DNA of 64,000 nt from positions 1-64,000 of the forward strand of contig NZ_QJRJ01000074.1 in assembly GCF_003254625.1 (NCBI RefSeq), written 5' to 3'. Source of the stretch: Flavobacterium ginsenosidimutans. GTDB taxonomy: Bacteria; Bacteroidota; Bacteroidia; Flavobacteriales; Flavobacteriaceae. The position numbers and the translations under genes were made by a program. This document shows, piece by piece, positions 49,671 to 58,861 of this stretch. How positions within the stretch are numbered: position 1 is the first letter of the stretch; each line of letters opens with the position of its first letter. The notes under the pieces were generated by a model. The model made no database searches. It had not been told where the DNA came from and saw only the letters and a program-made list of their open reading frames with translations.

Positions 49671-50765
49671 CTATAAGTACTTAACTGGATTTGTATTTTC
49701 TTCCGATAAAATGATCGCAAAATTAAGAATTTTTTTTCGAAGATAATCAACAATATAGTTTTTTGTATATCGTTCACTCTCAAAATGACCAATATCTGCC
49801 AAAAGTAACTTGTTTTCGGCTTCATAAAACTGATGATATTTCAAATCGGCAGTCAAAAAAGCATCGGCTCCAGCCTGAATTGCATTTTTTATCGCAAAAC
49901 TTCCTGAACCGCCCAAAACGGCTACTTTTTTTATTTTTTTGCCTAAAAAAGCAGAATGACGAATTCCGTAGGCAATCATTTTTTCTCTTACGAAGTGAAG
50001 AAATTCTTTTTCATCTATTTCATTTGCAAATTCACCAATCATTCCCAAACCAATATTTTGATGCGAATTTTCTAAGTTGTAAATTTCATAAGCTACTTCT
50101 TCGTAAATATGATTTGCAAAAAGTGCCTTTAAAATACGAGATTGCAAGTGTTTTTCAAAAACTACTTCGATTTTGATTTCTTCACCTGTGTGCAGTTTTC
50201 CTTTTTCTCCAATTACGGGATTGCTGTCTTCGTTTCCTTGAAAAGTAAAAAAGCCTTGAGTATTAAAACTGCAATTATCGTAGTTGCCAATTTTTCCTGC
50301 GCCTGCTTCAAATAAGGCATTTCGAACTTTATCTGCATTGTCAGGAACTGTAAAAGTGACTAATTTTTGAATGAAATTTTGTTTCGGAATCAAAACTTTA
50401 GTATTTGTCAATCCTAAAGCATCACAGAAAATTTTATTCACACCTTGCGAATGATTGTCAAGTGCAGTATGAACGGCATAAATGGCAATATCATTTTTAA
50501 TTGCTTTTAAAATGGCGCGTTCCACATAATTTTTGCCCGTAATTTTTTTGATTCCAGAAAATAATATCGGGTGAAAGCAAACGACTAGATTGCAGTTTTT
50601 AGAGACAGCTTCGTCAATAACAGTTTCTAAGGCATCATGACAGACTAAAACTCCAGTAGATTCGGTTTCAGAATCTCCGACTAAAAGTCCGACATTGTCA
50701 AAATCTTCGGCATAAGCCAAAGGTGACATTTCCTCCAGAACCGATATAATATTTTTAATTTTCAT
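49671..50765 (-). CDS. Nif3-like dinuclear metal center protein
   Basis: A 364-residue member of the NIF3/YbgI/YqfO family (GTP cyclohydrolase I type 2-like; actual function unsettled). Metal ligands appear in VVCFHPILFSG (His), YAVHTALDN (His, Asp) and the C-terminal ADIGHFESE (His, Glu). Between the two halves sits the CutA/PII-like insertion (about 130-235, KLVTFTVPDNADKVRNALFE) typical of the long YqfO form. First gene of a two-gene operon with the coiled-coil protein. Confidence 0.92.
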   Translation of the reverse strand: MKIKNIISVLEEMSPLAYAEDFDNVGLLVGDSETESTGVLVCHDALETVIDEAVSKNCNLVVCFHPILFSGIKKITGKNYVERAILKAIKNDIAIYAVHTALDNHSQGVNKIFCDALGLTNTKVLIPKQNFIQKLVTFTVPDNADKVRNALFEAGAGKIGNYDNCSFNTQGFFTFQGNEDSNPVIGEKGKLHTGEEIKIEVVFEKHLQSRILKALFANHIYEEVAYEIYNLENSHQNIGLGMIGEFANEIDEKEFLHFVREKMIAYGIRHSAFLGKKIKKVAVLGGSGSFAIKNAIQAGADAFLTADLKYHQFYEAENKLLLADIGHFESERYTKNYIVDYLRKKILNFAIILSEENTNPVKYL

Positions 50766-50822
50766 TTTTAGTTTTTTCCAAATTTTTGTTGTAACAACTA
50801 TTTATACTAATGGTAATAATAG

Positions 50823-50856
50823 TTGATACTAAAAGTACAAATTTAGTACATTTGTA
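50823..50856 (+). promoter_or_regulatory. Promoter and operator of toxin-antitoxin operon
   Basis: TTG (50823-50825), 21-nt spacer, TACATTTG (50847-50854). The inverted repeat TACAAAT-TTAGTAC-ATTTGTA (50836-50856) covers the minus-7 box, as expected for autorepression by the antitoxin. A second inverted pair, AACTATT/AATAGTT, lies just upstream (about 50797-50825). Confidence 0.7.
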
Positions 50857-50874
50857 ATATAAAATTTATAAGTT

Positions 50875-51120
50875 ATGACAACTATAAAAATTAACGAACA
50901 CACGAAGACGGGAAAAGCATTTATGGAAATGTTCGAAGCTTTTTTTAAAGGTCTTGATGGTATTGAAATTGTAGAAACGGATAGTTATGGACAGGTTAAT
51001 GAGGAGCCAAGTATTTATAGTGCAGAATTTATTGAAAAAGTTAAAAAAGCAGAAGAGAATATTAAACAAGGAAAAACGACAAGATTAAATCCAGATGATA
51101 TATGGGGAAGTATTTTGTAG
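50875..51120 (+). CDS. Antitoxin, DUF2683-like
   Basis: An 81-residue protein: a short beta start (TTIKINEHTKTGKAFMEMFEAF) and an acidic, helical C-terminus (IEKVKKAEENIKQGKTTRLNPDDIW). This resembles DUF2683-type antitoxins of Bacteroidota. It overlaps the YoeB-type toxin gene by 19 bp and follows a palindromic operator, so it is the antitoxin by position. Confidence 0.82.
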   Translation: MTTIKINEHTKTGKAFMEMFEAFFKGLDGIEIVETDSYGQVNEEPSIYSAEFIEKVKKAEENIKQGKTTRLNPDDIWGSIL

Positions 51121-51383
51121 AATTTGACGATATTGCTCGTAAAGATTTGAAAAATCACTATAAATCAGGAAATAAAGCTACCATAAAAAAGATTGAAAAA
51201 ATACTTCTAGAACTAACTGAGACCCCTTTTTTTGGAGAAGAACAACCAGAGGAGTTGAAGTATAGTCTTAAAGGATATTGGTCTAGAAGAATTAATCAAA
51301 AAGATAGAATGATTTATCGGGTAGAAGAAGAGATTGTCACCGTTATCATAGTTTCTGCAATGGGTCATTACTCAGATAAATAA
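51102..51383 (+). CDS. YoeB/Txe-family toxin
   Basis: A 93-residue RelE-superfamily mRNA endonuclease. GNKATIKKIEKILLELTETP, EELKYSLKGYWSRRINQKDR and MIYRVEEE, then the terminal AMGHYSDK, match the YoeB family, with the usual Glu, Arg and C-terminal His-Tyr. It is expected to cut mRNA at the ribosome when not neutralised. The next gene, lpxK, starts 4 bp after the stop, so the pair has no terminator of its own. Confidence 0.9.
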   Translation: MGKYFVEFDDIARKDLKNHYKSGNKATIKKIEKILLELTETPFFGEEQPEELKYSLKGYWSRRINQKDRMIYRVEEEIVTVIIVSAMGHYSDK

Positions 51384-51387
51384 TTTT

Positions 51388-52410
51388 ATGAACTTACTTC
51401 GAAAAATACTTTTCCCTTTTGCCATTTTGTACGGATTCATTACTTCAATCCGTAATTTTTTATTTGATAAAGGAATTTTAAAATCAACTTCGTTTGATCT
51501 TCCAGTAATTGCAGTTGGAAATTTAAGTGTTGGCGGAACTGGAAAAACGCCTCAAATAGAATACTTGATTCGGTTATTATCTGATAAATATAAAGTTGCC
51601 ACTTTAAGCCGTGGTTACAAAAGAAAGTCAGCAGGTTTTGTTTTGGCTAACGAAAATTCAAATGCTGAAATTTTAGGTGACGAGCCTTTTCAGTTTTATC
51701 AAAAGTTTCCAAATGTGATGGTTGCAGTTGATGCCAATCGTACGAACGGAATTCAGCAATTGCTTTCTCAAAACGAAAAACCAGAAATTATTTTGCTGGA
51801 TGATGCGTATCAGCACAGAAAAGTAAAAGCAGGTTTTTACATTTTACTGACTTCTTATGGCGATTTGTATTCAGATGATTTTATGCTTCCAACAGGAAAT
51901 TTAAGAGAAAGTAGGAGCGGAGCAGAAAGAGCCAATATCGTGATCGTTACAAAATGCCCTAAGATTTTATCTGAAGAAGAACAAGCCGAAATTCGTTTAA
52001 AGCTAAAGTTAAGCTGTTCGCAGCAAGTCTTTTTTACATTTATAGATTACGATATTTTTATTTGTAGTAAGCATCAAAAAATTGCAGTTATCGAAATCAA
52101 AGAGGAATCTAAATTGCTTTTGGCAGGAATTGCAAAGCCAAAACCATTTTTTGATTATTTAAAAAATGAAAACGATGAATGTTTGACTTTTCCAGACCAT
52201 CATCATTTTTCTGATGCAGATTTAGATGCAATTCAAAATAAAGCAAATGGAAGAAAAATAATTACAACCGAAAAAGATTATGTGAGATTAAAAGATTCGA
52301 AATTAGTTTCTCAGTTGTATTATCTGCCAATAAAAAGTTCTTTTATTAATCATCAGCAAAATTTTGATGCGACGATTTTAGAATATATCAAGAAAAACTT
52401 AGAATCTTAG
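51388..52410 (+). CDS. lpxK: Tetraacyldisaccharide 4'-kinase
   Basis: Phosphorylates the 4' position of tetraacyl-disaccharide 1-phosphate in lipid A synthesis at the inner membrane. The 340-residue protein has an N-terminal membrane-associated helix (ILFPFAILYGFITSIRNFLF), the P-loop GGTGKTP (49-55), LSRGYKRKS, LLDDAYQH and the C-terminal TTEKDYVRLK. Full length. It is transcribed, as far as can be seen, from the toxin-antitoxin promoter: the gap to the toxin gene is 4 bp. Relatives often have lpxK beside the Nif3 gene. Confidence 0.94.
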   Translation: MNLLRKILFPFAILYGFITSIRNFLFDKGILKSTSFDLPVIAVGNLSVGGTGKTPQIEYLIRLLSDKYKVATLSRGYKRKSAGFVLANENSNAEILGDEPFQFYQKFPNVMVAVDANRTNGIQQLLSQNEKPEIILLDDAYQHRKVKAGFYILLTSYGDLYSDDFMLPTGNLRESRSGAERANIVIVTKCPKILSEEEQAEIRLKLKLSCSQQVFFTFIDYDIFICSKHQKIAVIEIKEESKLLLAGIAKPKPFFDYLKNENDECLTFPDHHHFSDADLDAIQNKANGRKIITTEKDYVRLKDSKLVSQLYYLPIKSSFINHQQNFDATILEYIKKNLES

Positions 52411-52433
52411 AGTCTCAGTATCTCAGACCTTAG

Positions 52434-54605
52434 TTAATCAAAATACTTAGCAATAGTGCTGTAGAATTCGTCTGGAACGAAAGGTTTTGTAATAACGTCA
52501 TCCATTCCAAAAGAAAGCAGCATATCTCGGTTTTCGTCAAGCGAAATAGCGGTCAAAGCGATAACAGGAGTCGTTTTGTCAAACTCTCTGATTAATTTAG
52601 TTGCCGTAGTTCCATTGATTCCCGGAAGATGAACATCCATCAGAATCATATCAAAACGTTTGATTTTTAGAAGCTCAACAGCATCTTCTCCATTGTCAAC
52701 AATCTCGCAAGTAATGTTTTTATTTTCTAACATTTTTCGAGTAATCATTTGATTGATTTTGTTGTCTTCAATCAATAAAATAGATTTGTTTTTCAATTGT
52801 TTGTCGTTATAAGGTTTTACTTCTTCAATTACTTCCAAAGGTTCATTATTAATTTTGAAATTTAATTTGAAGGTAAACGTTGAACCTTTACCTACTTCAC
52901 TTTTTAGTTTTATTTCGCCTCCTAAAAGTTCGATTAGTTTTTTAACAATAGTAAGCCCAAGGCCCGTTCCGCCATATTTTCGGTTAACTTCAATAGAACC
53001 TTGCGAAAAACTTTCAAAAACACTCTGAAGCTTATCTTCTGGAATTCCAATTCCTGTATCTACGATTTCAAAATAAACAGTCGCTGTATCATCTTCTTGC
53101 GAATATAATTTAGCAATAACATTAACGTGTCCGTTCTCGGTAAATTTTAAAGCATTATTAATCAAATTCAGAATGATCTGAGACAATTTAGTTGGATCTC
53201 CAATTAGATTATCTGGAATTGATTTGTCTATTTCTAAATTGAAATAGTTCTTATTGGCTGTAGCTAACTCTTTTAAAGAACTTTGAATATTAAAAAGAAG
53301 CTCTTTCAAATTAAAGCTAATATTTTCTATTTCAACTTTAGTCGAGTCAATTTTATTAATCTCTAAAATTTCATTGATAAAAGTGGTTAAATAATTGCCA
53401 GAAAACTTTAAAGATTCTAAGTATTTTAATTGCTTTTTCTTCGGGTTGTCTTCTAGTAAAATATGCGTAATTCCGTTAATGGCATTCAAAGGAGTTCGCA
53501 ATTCATGGCTTACAGTCGAAAGAAATTCAGATCTGGCTTTTGATGCTTTTTCGGCTTTGTTTTTAGCCAAAATCAATTCTTTATTTTTTTCTCGAAGCAA
53601 TAAATTGTTTTGATTTCTAATGATATTGTTTTTGTATAAAGCCAAACTCAAAAGAGATAAAATCGAGATTAATGCAATTGCCAAAATGCTGACCAATTTT
53701 GAATAACGATACGTTTTTAGCTGAAATTTTTCTTCGCTTTCTTTTTTAATAGTATTGTTTAAAGACTGATTTTTCTTGAATTTCTCAAATTCGTCCAAAT
53801 CAATTTTTGCATTTTTTAATTTTAAAAGATAATTCTCCAGCTGATAGTGTTCGTCTAAATAAGAATATGCCAGATCATAGTTTTTGTTTTTTCTATAATA
53901 CTGGCTTATAGCCAAAACAATCTTAGATTTCTTTATAAAATCATTGCTTTTTGCATTATAATCTAAAGCCCTATCAAAGTAAATAATGGCCGAATCGTTT
54001 CTTTTTAACTGCGTTTCAATCAAACCAAGCTGATAGTACGCATCAACCTTAGTTTTAAAGATTTCCACATTATCTGGCTTTTTCGTGATTTTTCTAAAAG
54101 TCTTTGCTGCCTGAATAAGGTCTTTATTGGTTTTTAAAGCCAAAGCGATTTGATAATCTAAAACATCAGCATGATCTTCAATTTTAAGATCTTTTAATAA
54201 ATCTTGCGCTTTTGCGTAATAAACCGCAGCTGTTTTATAGTCGCCTTTAGAAGTATTAGATAATCCAATATAATGCAGAGCCAAAACTTTAGTACAGCTT
54301 GGTTTAAGCGTATCAAATAAAGAAACCGTTTTGTGGAATTTTTTTAAAGCGTCTTCAAACTTTTGCTGATTATAAAAGATTTTACCTAGCTTGAAAGTTT
54401 GATTGGCTAAGTTTTCTTTTTTGCCATTTACCTCGCAAAAATTAATAGATTTTTGAGTAAAAAAGACCGCCTGATCGTATTTTTTATTTTTAAGGTTGGT
54501 GTTCGCCAGTTTATTGTAATAGGTAACACTATCTGTATTCTTTTTGGCTTGAGAATACAAAAACGAGTTAAAAAAACAAACAACAATAAAAAGACAGTAT
54601 TTCAT
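52434..54605 (-). CDS. TPR-containing hybrid sensor histidine kinase
   Basis: About 723 residues from ATG 54605 (an in-frame TTG 9 bp upstream is less likely, since MKYCLFIVVCFFNSFLYSQ is the signal peptide). Periplasmic tetratricopeptide repeats (about 25-260), a membrane helix (about 305-325), HisKA with FLSTVSHELRTPLN (H367), HATPase_c (NLINNALKFTENGHV, DTGIGIPEDK, GGTGLGLTIVKKL) and a C-terminal receiver with IEDNKINQ and phospho-acceptor D657 in MDVHLPG. No separate regulator lies nearby; output presumably goes through phosphotransfer or protein contacts. Confidence 0.93.
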   Translation of the reverse strand: MKYCLFIVVCFFNSFLYSQAKKNTDSVTYYNKLANTNLKNKKYDQAVFFTQKSINFCEVNGKKENLANQTFKLGKIFYNQQKFEDALKKFHKTVSLFDTLKPSCTKVLALHYIGLSNTSKGDYKTAAVYYAKAQDLLKDLKIEDHADVLDYQIALALKTNKDLIQAAKTFRKITKKPDNVEIFKTKVDAYYQLGLIETQLKRNDSAIIYFDRALDYNAKSNDFIKKSKIVLAISQYYRKNKNYDLAYSYLDEHYQLENYLLKLKNAKIDLDEFEKFKKNQSLNNTIKKESEEKFQLKTYRYSKLVSILAIALISILSLLSLALYKNNIIRNQNNLLLREKNKELILAKNKAEKASKARSEFLSTVSHELRTPLNAINGITHILLEDNPKKKQLKYLESLKFSGNYLTTFINEILEINKIDSTKVEIENISFNLKELLFNIQSSLKELATANKNYFNLEIDKSIPDNLIGDPTKLSQIILNLINNALKFTENGHVNVIAKLYSQEDDTATVYFEIVDTGIGIPEDKLQSVFESFSQGSIEVNRKYGGTGLGLTIVKKLIELLGGEIKLKSEVGKGSTFTFKLNFKINNEPLEVIEEVKPYNDKQLKNKSILLIEDNKINQMITRKMLENKNITCEIVDNGEDAVELLKIKRFDMILMDVHLPGINGTTATKLIREFDKTTPVIALTAISLDENRDMLLSFGMDDVITKPFVPDEFYSTIAKYFD

Positions 54606-54631
54606 GTATGGCAATGCATTTACAATGAACC

Positions 54632-55630
54632 TTATTTTTTTCTTATTAGTAAAATTAAATCGATCAATCTTGATGAATAGCCAATCTCGTTGTCATACCA
54701 GCCCACTACTTTTACCATTTTATCGATAACCGAAGTTAGCTGAGCATCAAATAAACAAGAATGTGTGTTGCCAATTACATCTACAGAAACGATCGGATCT
54801 TCTGTGTAATCTAATATTCCTTTTAAATTTGTTTTTGAGGCTTGTTTGAATGCTTTGTTTATTTCTTCAATGCTCACGGCACGCTTTACATTGAAGGTAA
54901 TATCTGTTAATGAACCATCTGGAACTGGAACACGAATGCCACAGCCACCTATTTTGTTGTGCAATTTAGGAAAAATTTTTGTTAAAGCCTTAGCTGCACC
55001 AGTTGTTGTTGGAACAATTGATTGACTAGCACCTCTCGCACGGCGTAAATCCTTATGAGGCTGGTCATGAAGGCTTTGATCTGTGGTGAAAGAATGTATA
55101 GTTGTAATGTAAGCCTGTTCAATTCCGCATAATTCTTCAATGATTTTGATCATCGGAGCAGCATTATTTGTTGTACAACTTGCATTAGAAACTATAGTTT
55201 CGTCTCCATTCAAAATATTTTCATTAACTCCAAGAACTACTGTTTTTATCGTTTCTACTTCTGATGGAGCAGAAAGAATTACTTTTTTTGCTCCGGCATC
55301 TAAATGCGCATTTAATTCTTCATGCGTTTTATATTTGCCTGTAGATTCGATTACAATATCAATCGAATGCGATTTCCAATCTATATTTGAAATACTTTTT
55401 TCGTGAAAAAAGAAAAAATGCCTTCCATCTACAATAATACTATTTTCGTCATGACTTACTTCAAAAGGCAAAACTCCATGTATACTGTCATATTTAATTA
55501 AATGCGACATGGTTTTATTGTCGGCAATGTCATTTATAGCAACAACTTCGATTTCAGGGTGATTTAAAAGTAAACGGAACAAATTTCTTCCAATTCTTCC
55601 AAATCCATTAATGGCAATTCTTGTTTTCAA
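54632..55630 (-). CDS. gap: Glyceraldehyde-3-phosphate dehydrogenase
   Basis: Oxidises and phosphorylates glyceraldehyde 3-phosphate in glycolysis, or the reverse. The 332-residue protein has the NAD-binding INGFGRIGR (7-15), the active site SNASCTTN (C152), the His in TTIHSFT (about 179), RRARGASQSIVPTTTGAA and VGWYDNEIGYSSR. Alone between a hybrid kinase gene (27 bp away) and lipA. Flavobacterium often has more than one gap gene; whether this is the glycolytic copy is not clear from sequence. Confidence 0.95.
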   Translation of the reverse strand: MKTRIAINGFGRIGRNLFRLLLNHPEIEVVAINDIADNKTMSHLIKYDSIHGVLPFEVSHDENSIIVDGRHFFFFHEKSISNIDWKSHSIDIVIESTGKYKTHEELNAHLDAGAKKVILSAPSEVETIKTVVLGVNENILNGDETIVSNASCTTNNAAPMIKIIEELCGIEQAYITTIHSFTTDQSLHDQPHKDLRRARGASQSIVPTTTGAAKALTKIFPKLHNKIGGCGIRVPVPDGSLTDITFNVKRAVSIEEINKAFKQASKTNLKGILDYTEDPIVSVDVIGNTHSCLFDAQLTSVIDKMVKVVGWYDNEIGYSSRLIDLILLIRKK

Positions 55631-55652
55631 TTTTTTATTTATTCGTTTAGCC

Positions 55653-55700
55653 GTTTAATCGTTTAATCGGTTTTACAATTAAACGATTAAACGATTAAAC
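55653..55700. repeat. Inverted repeat of GTTTAATCG units
   Basis: GTTTAATCGTTTAATCG (55653-55669) and its exact complement (55684-55700) around 14 nt; each arm is itself a tandem of GTTTAATC. Located between lipA and gap; a dispersed flavobacterial repeat that could also end lipA transcription. Confidence 0.8.
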
Positions 55701-55705
55701 TTTTT

Positions 55706-56572
55706 CTATAAAATATGTTTTTGTGCTTTGTATGAAGAACGAACAAGAGGTCCGCTTTCGACATGTCTGAAACCTAAATCAAGACCGAATTTTTCATATC
55801 GGGCAAATTGTTCAGGCGTAATAAATTCTTTTACAGGAAGATGTTTTTTACTTGGTTGCAAATATTGTCCAATAGTTACTACATCTACATTTGCATTTCG
55901 TAAGTCAGTCATGGTCTGGAAAACCTCTTCTTCAGTTTCTCCAAGACCTAGCATAATTCCAGATTTAGTTCTGTTAATACCTTTTTCTTTTAAATAACGA
56001 AGTACTTCTAAACTTCTGTCATATTTTGCCTGAATACGAACCTCACGCGTTAAACGACGTACCGTTTCCATGTTATGCGAAACCACTTCTGGATTTGCTT
56101 CTACGATACGGTCTAGGTTTCTTTCAATTCCTTGGAAATCAGGAATTAAAGTTTCGAGAGTAGTTTGAGGATTCATTCTTCGGATAGCTCTAACGGTTTC
56201 CATCCAAATGATAGAACCTCCGTCTTTAATATCATCTCTGTCAACGCTTGTAATTACAGCATGTTTGATATTCATTATTTTAATAGAACGAGCTACTTTT
56301 TCTGGTTCGTCCCAGTCTACCGTTTCAGGTCTTCCCGTTTTTACACCGCAGAATCCGCAAGAACGGGTGCAGACATTTCCTAAAATCATAAAAGTCGCTG
56401 TTCCTTCTCCCCAGCATTCCCCCATATTTGGGCAGCTTCCAGAAGTACAAATGGTATTTAAACTGTATTTATCTACTAAACCTCTAAGTTCAGTATATTT
56501 TTGTCCGATCGGTAATTTTACTTTTAACCACTTTGGTTTTGTGGTAGGTATATTTTCAGCGACTGTTTCCAT
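55706..56572 (-). CDS. lipA: Lipoyl synthase
   Basis: Radical-SAM enzyme that inserts two sulfurs into octanoyl groups on lipoate-dependent enzymes. The 288-residue protein carries both iron-sulfur motifs: the auxiliary cluster C42, C47, C53 ([12 protein letters not shown]) and the radical-SAM cluster C68, C72, C75 (CTRSCGFC), with [11 protein letters not shown] and the C-terminal SSYKA serine that ligates the auxiliary cluster. A CAAAGATA at 56591-56598 is the minus-strand TAnnTTTG box just upstream. Confidence 0.97.
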   Translation of the reverse strand: METVAENIPTTKPKWLKVKLPIGQKYTELRGLVDKYSLNTICTSGSCPNMGECWGEGTATFMILGNVCTRSCGFCGVKTGRPETVDWDEPEKVARSIKIMNIKHAVITSVDRDDIKDGGSIIWMETVRAIRRMNPQTTLETLIPDFQGIERNLDRIVEANPEVVSHNMETVRRLTREVRIQAKYDRSLEVLRYLKEKGINRTKSGIMLGLGETEEEVFQTMTDLRNANVDVVTIGQYLQPSKKHLPVKEFITPEQFARYEKFGLDLGFRHVESGPLVRSSYKAQKHIL

Positions 56573-56872
56573 ATATCAAAATTCAAAGGACAAAGATACG
56601 GAATGTAGTTTATTTAGAGATGTTTATTTGCTTTTCCTTTACATATCATGTTTGCAGAAAATATTCAAGATAATTTAATTCAAGTGTTAATAGATTATTT
56701 TTTAAATATATTTTGAGGTCATTTTTTTAGTTTGTATTTAATATTTTAATGAACGATCTGATTTTTATGGAATATAAAAGTTCAGTCTTAATCTGTTACA
56801 AATTTGGCTTTTAGAGACGACAAGGGATTTATTGAATAATAATTTTGTAGCTACTTTAAATATTTAGAAAAC
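56573..56872. other. 300-bp divergent intergenic region
   Basis: Between lipA (minus) and the first M48 protease (plus). Holds the lipA minus-7 box (56591-56598) and, for the protease, TAATTTTG at 56840-56847, 26 bp before its ATG. The middle is plain AT-rich sequence with nothing recognisable. Confidence 0.5.
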
Positions 56873-57742
56873 ATGAGTAAAAGATTTATTATACTAGGAA
56901 TTTTAGTTGCGGTATTAAGCTTTACTAAAATGAATGCACAAGAAGATTCAGAAAAAAAAGAAATGTCGCTTAAAGATAAAGCAATTATTGGATTAACTTT
57001 TAGTGATGCAGATGCAGTAGCTATGGCTCAAAAAGGAATTGCTGAAATGGATGCAAATAATCCAGTTGCTGACCCTACAGATGGTTATGCAATTCGATTA
57101 AATCGATTATTTGGGAAGCATGCTTCTAGTGAGGGAGTTACTTTGAATTATAAGGTTTATTTAGTAAAAGACATAAATGCTTTTGCCTGTGCGGATGGAA
57201 GTGTTCGTGTATTTGCAGGTTTAATGAATATTATGGATGATAATGAATTACTTGCTATTATTGGACATGAAATTGGTCATGTGGTTAATCATGATAGTAA
57301 AAATGAAATTAAAGCATTTTATAGAAAAGAAGCTTTATTACATGCGGCGGCATCAAGGTCAGATATTGTTAATACTCTCTCTAAATCTAAATACGGAAAG
57401 TTAGGAAACGCCATGATTGATAGTGGTCATAGCAGAAAACAAGAATCAAATGCAGATTTGTTTGCGTATAATTTTATGAAAAAAAATGGTTATGATGTTA
57501 ATGCAGTAGAATCATCTTTTAGGATTCTGCAAAAAATAAGTGAAGGAGCAGATTCTTCTTTTATTACAAGAATGAAGAGTTCTCATCCCGATCCAGGTAA
57601 AAGAGCTGATGAAGCTAAAAAAAGAGCGACAAAAGATGGTTTGTATAAACCTTATGTACAACAGCAAATTGTAAATACTGCACCAGTAAAAGTAACTACA
57701 ACAACTGCTAAAAAGACAACGACTACAACAAAAAAGAAATAG
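56873..57742 (+). CDS. M48-family metalloprotease, first of tandem pair
   Basis: A 289-residue exported zinc peptidase (BepA/LoiP-like M48). Signal peptide 1-22 (ending KMNAQ); zinc ligands H132 and H136 in HEIGH with catalytic E133, and the third ligand E191 in ESNADLFAYNFM. The pattern NAFACADGSVRVFAGLM is typical of the family. The C-terminus is a low-complexity Thr/Lys tail (TTTAKKTTTTTKKK). The next gene is a close paralogue with the same residue positions. These proteases usually act in outer-membrane protein quality control. Confidence 0.9.
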   Translation: MSKRFIILGILVAVLSFTKMNAQEDSEKKEMSLKDKAIIGLTFSDADAVAMAQKGIAEMDANNPVADPTDGYAIRLNRLFGKHASSEGVTLNYKVYLVKDINAFACADGSVRVFAGLMNIMDDNELLAIIGHEIGHVVNHDSKNEIKAFYRKEALLHAAASRSDIVNTLSKSKYGKLGNAMIDSGHSRKQESNADLFAYNFMKKNGYDVNAVESSFRILQKISEGADSSFITRMKSSHPDPGKRADEAKKRATKDGLYKPYVQQQIVNTAPVKVTTTTAKKTTTTTKKK

Positions 57743-57763
57743 CCTTTTTGCAACAAATATAGA

Positions 57764-57796
57764 GCCGATAGATTTCTTAGAATTTATCGGTTTTTT
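57764..57796 (+). terminator. Terminator between the two M48 genes
   Basis: CCGATA-14 nt-TATCGG stem, then T-run; a moderate terminator, so the second gene has its own promoter. Confidence 0.7.
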
Positions 57797-57902
57797 ATGT
57801 AATGTTTTCTTTATGAGGTGGTTATGTAACTCGCTAAAAATTTATATCTTTATTTGTTGAAAAACAAGTTTTGTGTGAAATTAAAATAGCATTTTGTTAT
57901 GC

Positions 57903-57910
57903 TACATTTG
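57903..57910 (+). promoter_or_regulatory. Minus-7 box for the second M48 gene
   Basis: TACATTTG fits TAnnTTTG, 25 bp before the ATG; nearest plausible TTG is 29 nt upstream. Confidence 0.45.
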
Positions 57911-57935
57911 TTGTTAAATCGTAATTATAAAAAAC

Positions 57936-58808
57936 ATGAAAAAGAAATTTATAATAGTAGGACTTTTATTTACAGCATTTGGTCTAACTAAAATGACTGC
58001 ACAGATTAATTTTGGAGATAAAGCAATTGGTGCAGTTCAGAAAGGAGTTACTGGTTTTACTTTTAGTAATGCCGATGCGGCAAAATTATCTAAAGAAGCG
58101 GTAGATAAATTAGATGCTGAGCATGAAATTGCTGGACCAACTGATGGTTATACTTTAAGATTAAATCGAGTTTTTGGAAAACATGCGTCAGGAGACGGAT
58201 TTACTTTAAACTATAAAGTATATAAACTGAAAGAAGTAAATGCTTTTGCAACTGCAGACGGAAGTGTTCGTGTTTATTCAGGATTAATGGATATCATGGA
58301 CGACAATGAATTAATTGCAGTAATTGGTCACGAGATCGGACACGTTGCAAATAATGATTCAAGAGATGCTATTCGTGCAGCTTACCAAAAAGAAGCGTTA
58401 ATGGATGGGGCGGCTTCACAATCTGCTACTGTAGCAACAGTTACAGATAGCCAGCTTGGAAAAATCGGAAGCGCTATTATTGACAGCAAATACAGCCGTA
58501 AACAAGAATCGGAGGCAGATTTGTTTGCTTATAATTTCATGAAAAAAAATGGATATAATGTGAATGCTGAAGAATCTGCATTTAGAATCTTGGCAAAAAT
58601 GAGCGAAGGATCTGAAGCTTCATTTATTGATCAAATGATGAGTTCGCATCCTGATTCTAAAAAGAGAGCTGATGATGCAAAAGCAAGAGCAGAAAAAGAT
58701 GGTGTGTATAAGCCATATGTGCAGCAGAAGATTGTAAATACAGTTCCTGTAACTACAACTAAAAAGGCTACAACTACAAAGAAAAAAACAACTACCAAAA
58801 AGAAATAG
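57936..58808 (+). CDS. M48-family metalloprotease, second of tandem pair
   Basis: A 290-residue paralogue of the preceding gene, similar along its full length: signal peptide ending KMTAQ, PTDGYTLRLNRVFGKHASGD, zinc motif HEIGH (H132, H136), ESEADLFAYNFM (E191) and the final TTTKKKTTTKKK. The region 22-60 and the 150-175 helix differ most. Both have complete catalytic motifs, so both should be active; the pair arose by tandem duplication. A strong terminator follows. Confidence 0.9.
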   Translation: MKKKFIIVGLLFTAFGLTKMTAQINFGDKAIGAVQKGVTGFTFSNADAAKLSKEAVDKLDAEHEIAGPTDGYTLRLNRVFGKHASGDGFTLNYKVYKLKEVNAFATADGSVRVYSGLMDIMDDNELIAVIGHEIGHVANNDSRDAIRAAYQKEALMDGAASQSATVATVTDSQLGKIGSAIIDSKYSRKQESEADLFAYNFMKKNGYNVNAEESAFRILAKMSEGSEASFIDQMMSSHPDSKKRADDAKARAEKDGVYKPYVQQKIVNTVPVTTTKKATTTKKKTTTKKK

Positions 58809-58827
58809 CAGTTGTTTCTTAAATTAT

Positions 58828-58861
58828 AAAAACCCGACAGTTTTCTGTCGGGTTTCTTTTT
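58828..58861. terminator. Terminator between converging genes
   Basis: AAAACCCGACAG-TTTT-CTGTCGGGTTT then T; reaches the stop of the PH-domain gene on the other strand. Confidence 0.85.

Noticed and set aside
56208..56678. A 156-codon frame antisense to lipA.
   Set aside because: Shadow of lipA, which has all iron-sulfur motifs; the frame covers the lipA start and promoter.
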